A stretch of DNA of 64,000 nt from Pithys albifrons albifrons (taxonomy: Eukaryota > Chordata > Aves > Passeriformes > Thamnophilidae). Location of the stretch: NCBI RefSeq assembly GCF_047495875.1, contig NC_092497.1:889937-953936 (forward strand), given 5' to 3'. Positions 63,881 to 64,000 of this stretch are shown here, piece after piece. The notes beneath the pieces are model-generated. The model was given only the letters and a program-made list of their open reading frames with translations. It made no database searches and was not told the origin of the DNA. The translations under genes were made by a program, and so were the position numbers. The stretch's first letter is position 1; every line of letters starts with the position of its first letter.

Positions 63881-64000
63881 CTTCAAGATGGTCACATCCA
63901 ACCATTTACAAACTCCCTTTGCAAAGGGAGTTTCTGTAGAGGTGAAGCTTTCCCCCCACCCCCCAAATAAACAAAGTCAGGTGTGATTTAGGCAAAGGGA

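Overview
This window looks like avian nuclear DNA, most likely from a passerine. It carries CR1 non-LTR retrotransposon fragments, including reverse transcriptase and ORF2 C-terminal coding remnants, endogenous-retrovirus-type LTRs, and vertebrate exon/intron structure. Two genes are recognisable. The first is the 3' half of SMAD4 on the + strand: four coding exons at 1023-1206, 6585-6753, 10565-10703 and 16490-16701, matching human exons 9-12 in length and phase. The second is the complete coding sequence of ELAC1, the short-form tRNase Z, on the - strand: coding exons at 60358-60202, 48966-48499 and 38465-37990, encoding 366 residues. The genes are convergent, tail to tail. SMAD4 is Z-linked in chicken, so chromosome Z (or a W gametolog) is a reasonable inference, but the sequence alone does not prove it.

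The coding exons are small islands in tandem-repeat DNA. I estimate that about 42 kb of the 64 kb is minisatellite or satellite-like array. SMAD4 introns: an 81-82 bp array (1-645), two LTR-like copies in opposite orientation (1404-2117, 3911-4605), a 32-bp C-rich array (4604-6545), exon 10, a G-rich array that is the inverted counterpart of the 32-bp array (6775-9950), exon 11, a 20-bp pyrimidine array (10840-11705), reiterated CR1 3' ends (12436-13970), a G-rich simple array (14684-15110) and a CR1 pol fragment (15128-16380). Downstream of the SMAD4 stop: a 78-bp array inside the presumed 3' UTR (16862-18583), a unique 3' UTR-like tail with AATAAA (about 19437), and an array with about two dozen AATAAA-containing units (19610-21945).

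The intergenic interval (about 22-36.7 kb) holds a 16-bp array, an LTR with an internally expanded purine array, a second copy of that LTR, a 20-22 bp G-rich array and a 4.9-kb array of a 13-bp unit. ELAC1 intron 2 (38466-48498) is filled by a TTTGTAAAC-type array, interrupted by another LTR, and by a 23-bp array. The same 23-bp array resumes on the other side of exon 2 and fills most of intron 1 up to 57024. CR1 debris and CR1-derived tandem repeats lie beside exon 1. A second 13-bp G-rich array (61010-62935) separates exon 1 from a CpG-rich segment (62940-63180) that is the best candidate for the ELAC1 promoter and first non-coding exon.

SMAD4 encodes the shared TGF-beta/BMP co-Smad, and the MH2 residues seen here look unchanged from mammals. 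ELAC1 encodes a zinc-dependent tRNA 3'-end nuclease with all metal-binding motifs intact. The two genes have no known joint pathway. The notable content is the architecture: inverted arrays around a SMAD4 exon, satellite on both sides of a skippable catalytic exon in ELAC1, CR1-derived sequence supplying the ELAC1 stop codon, and minisatellites that appear to have grown out of transposon sequence.
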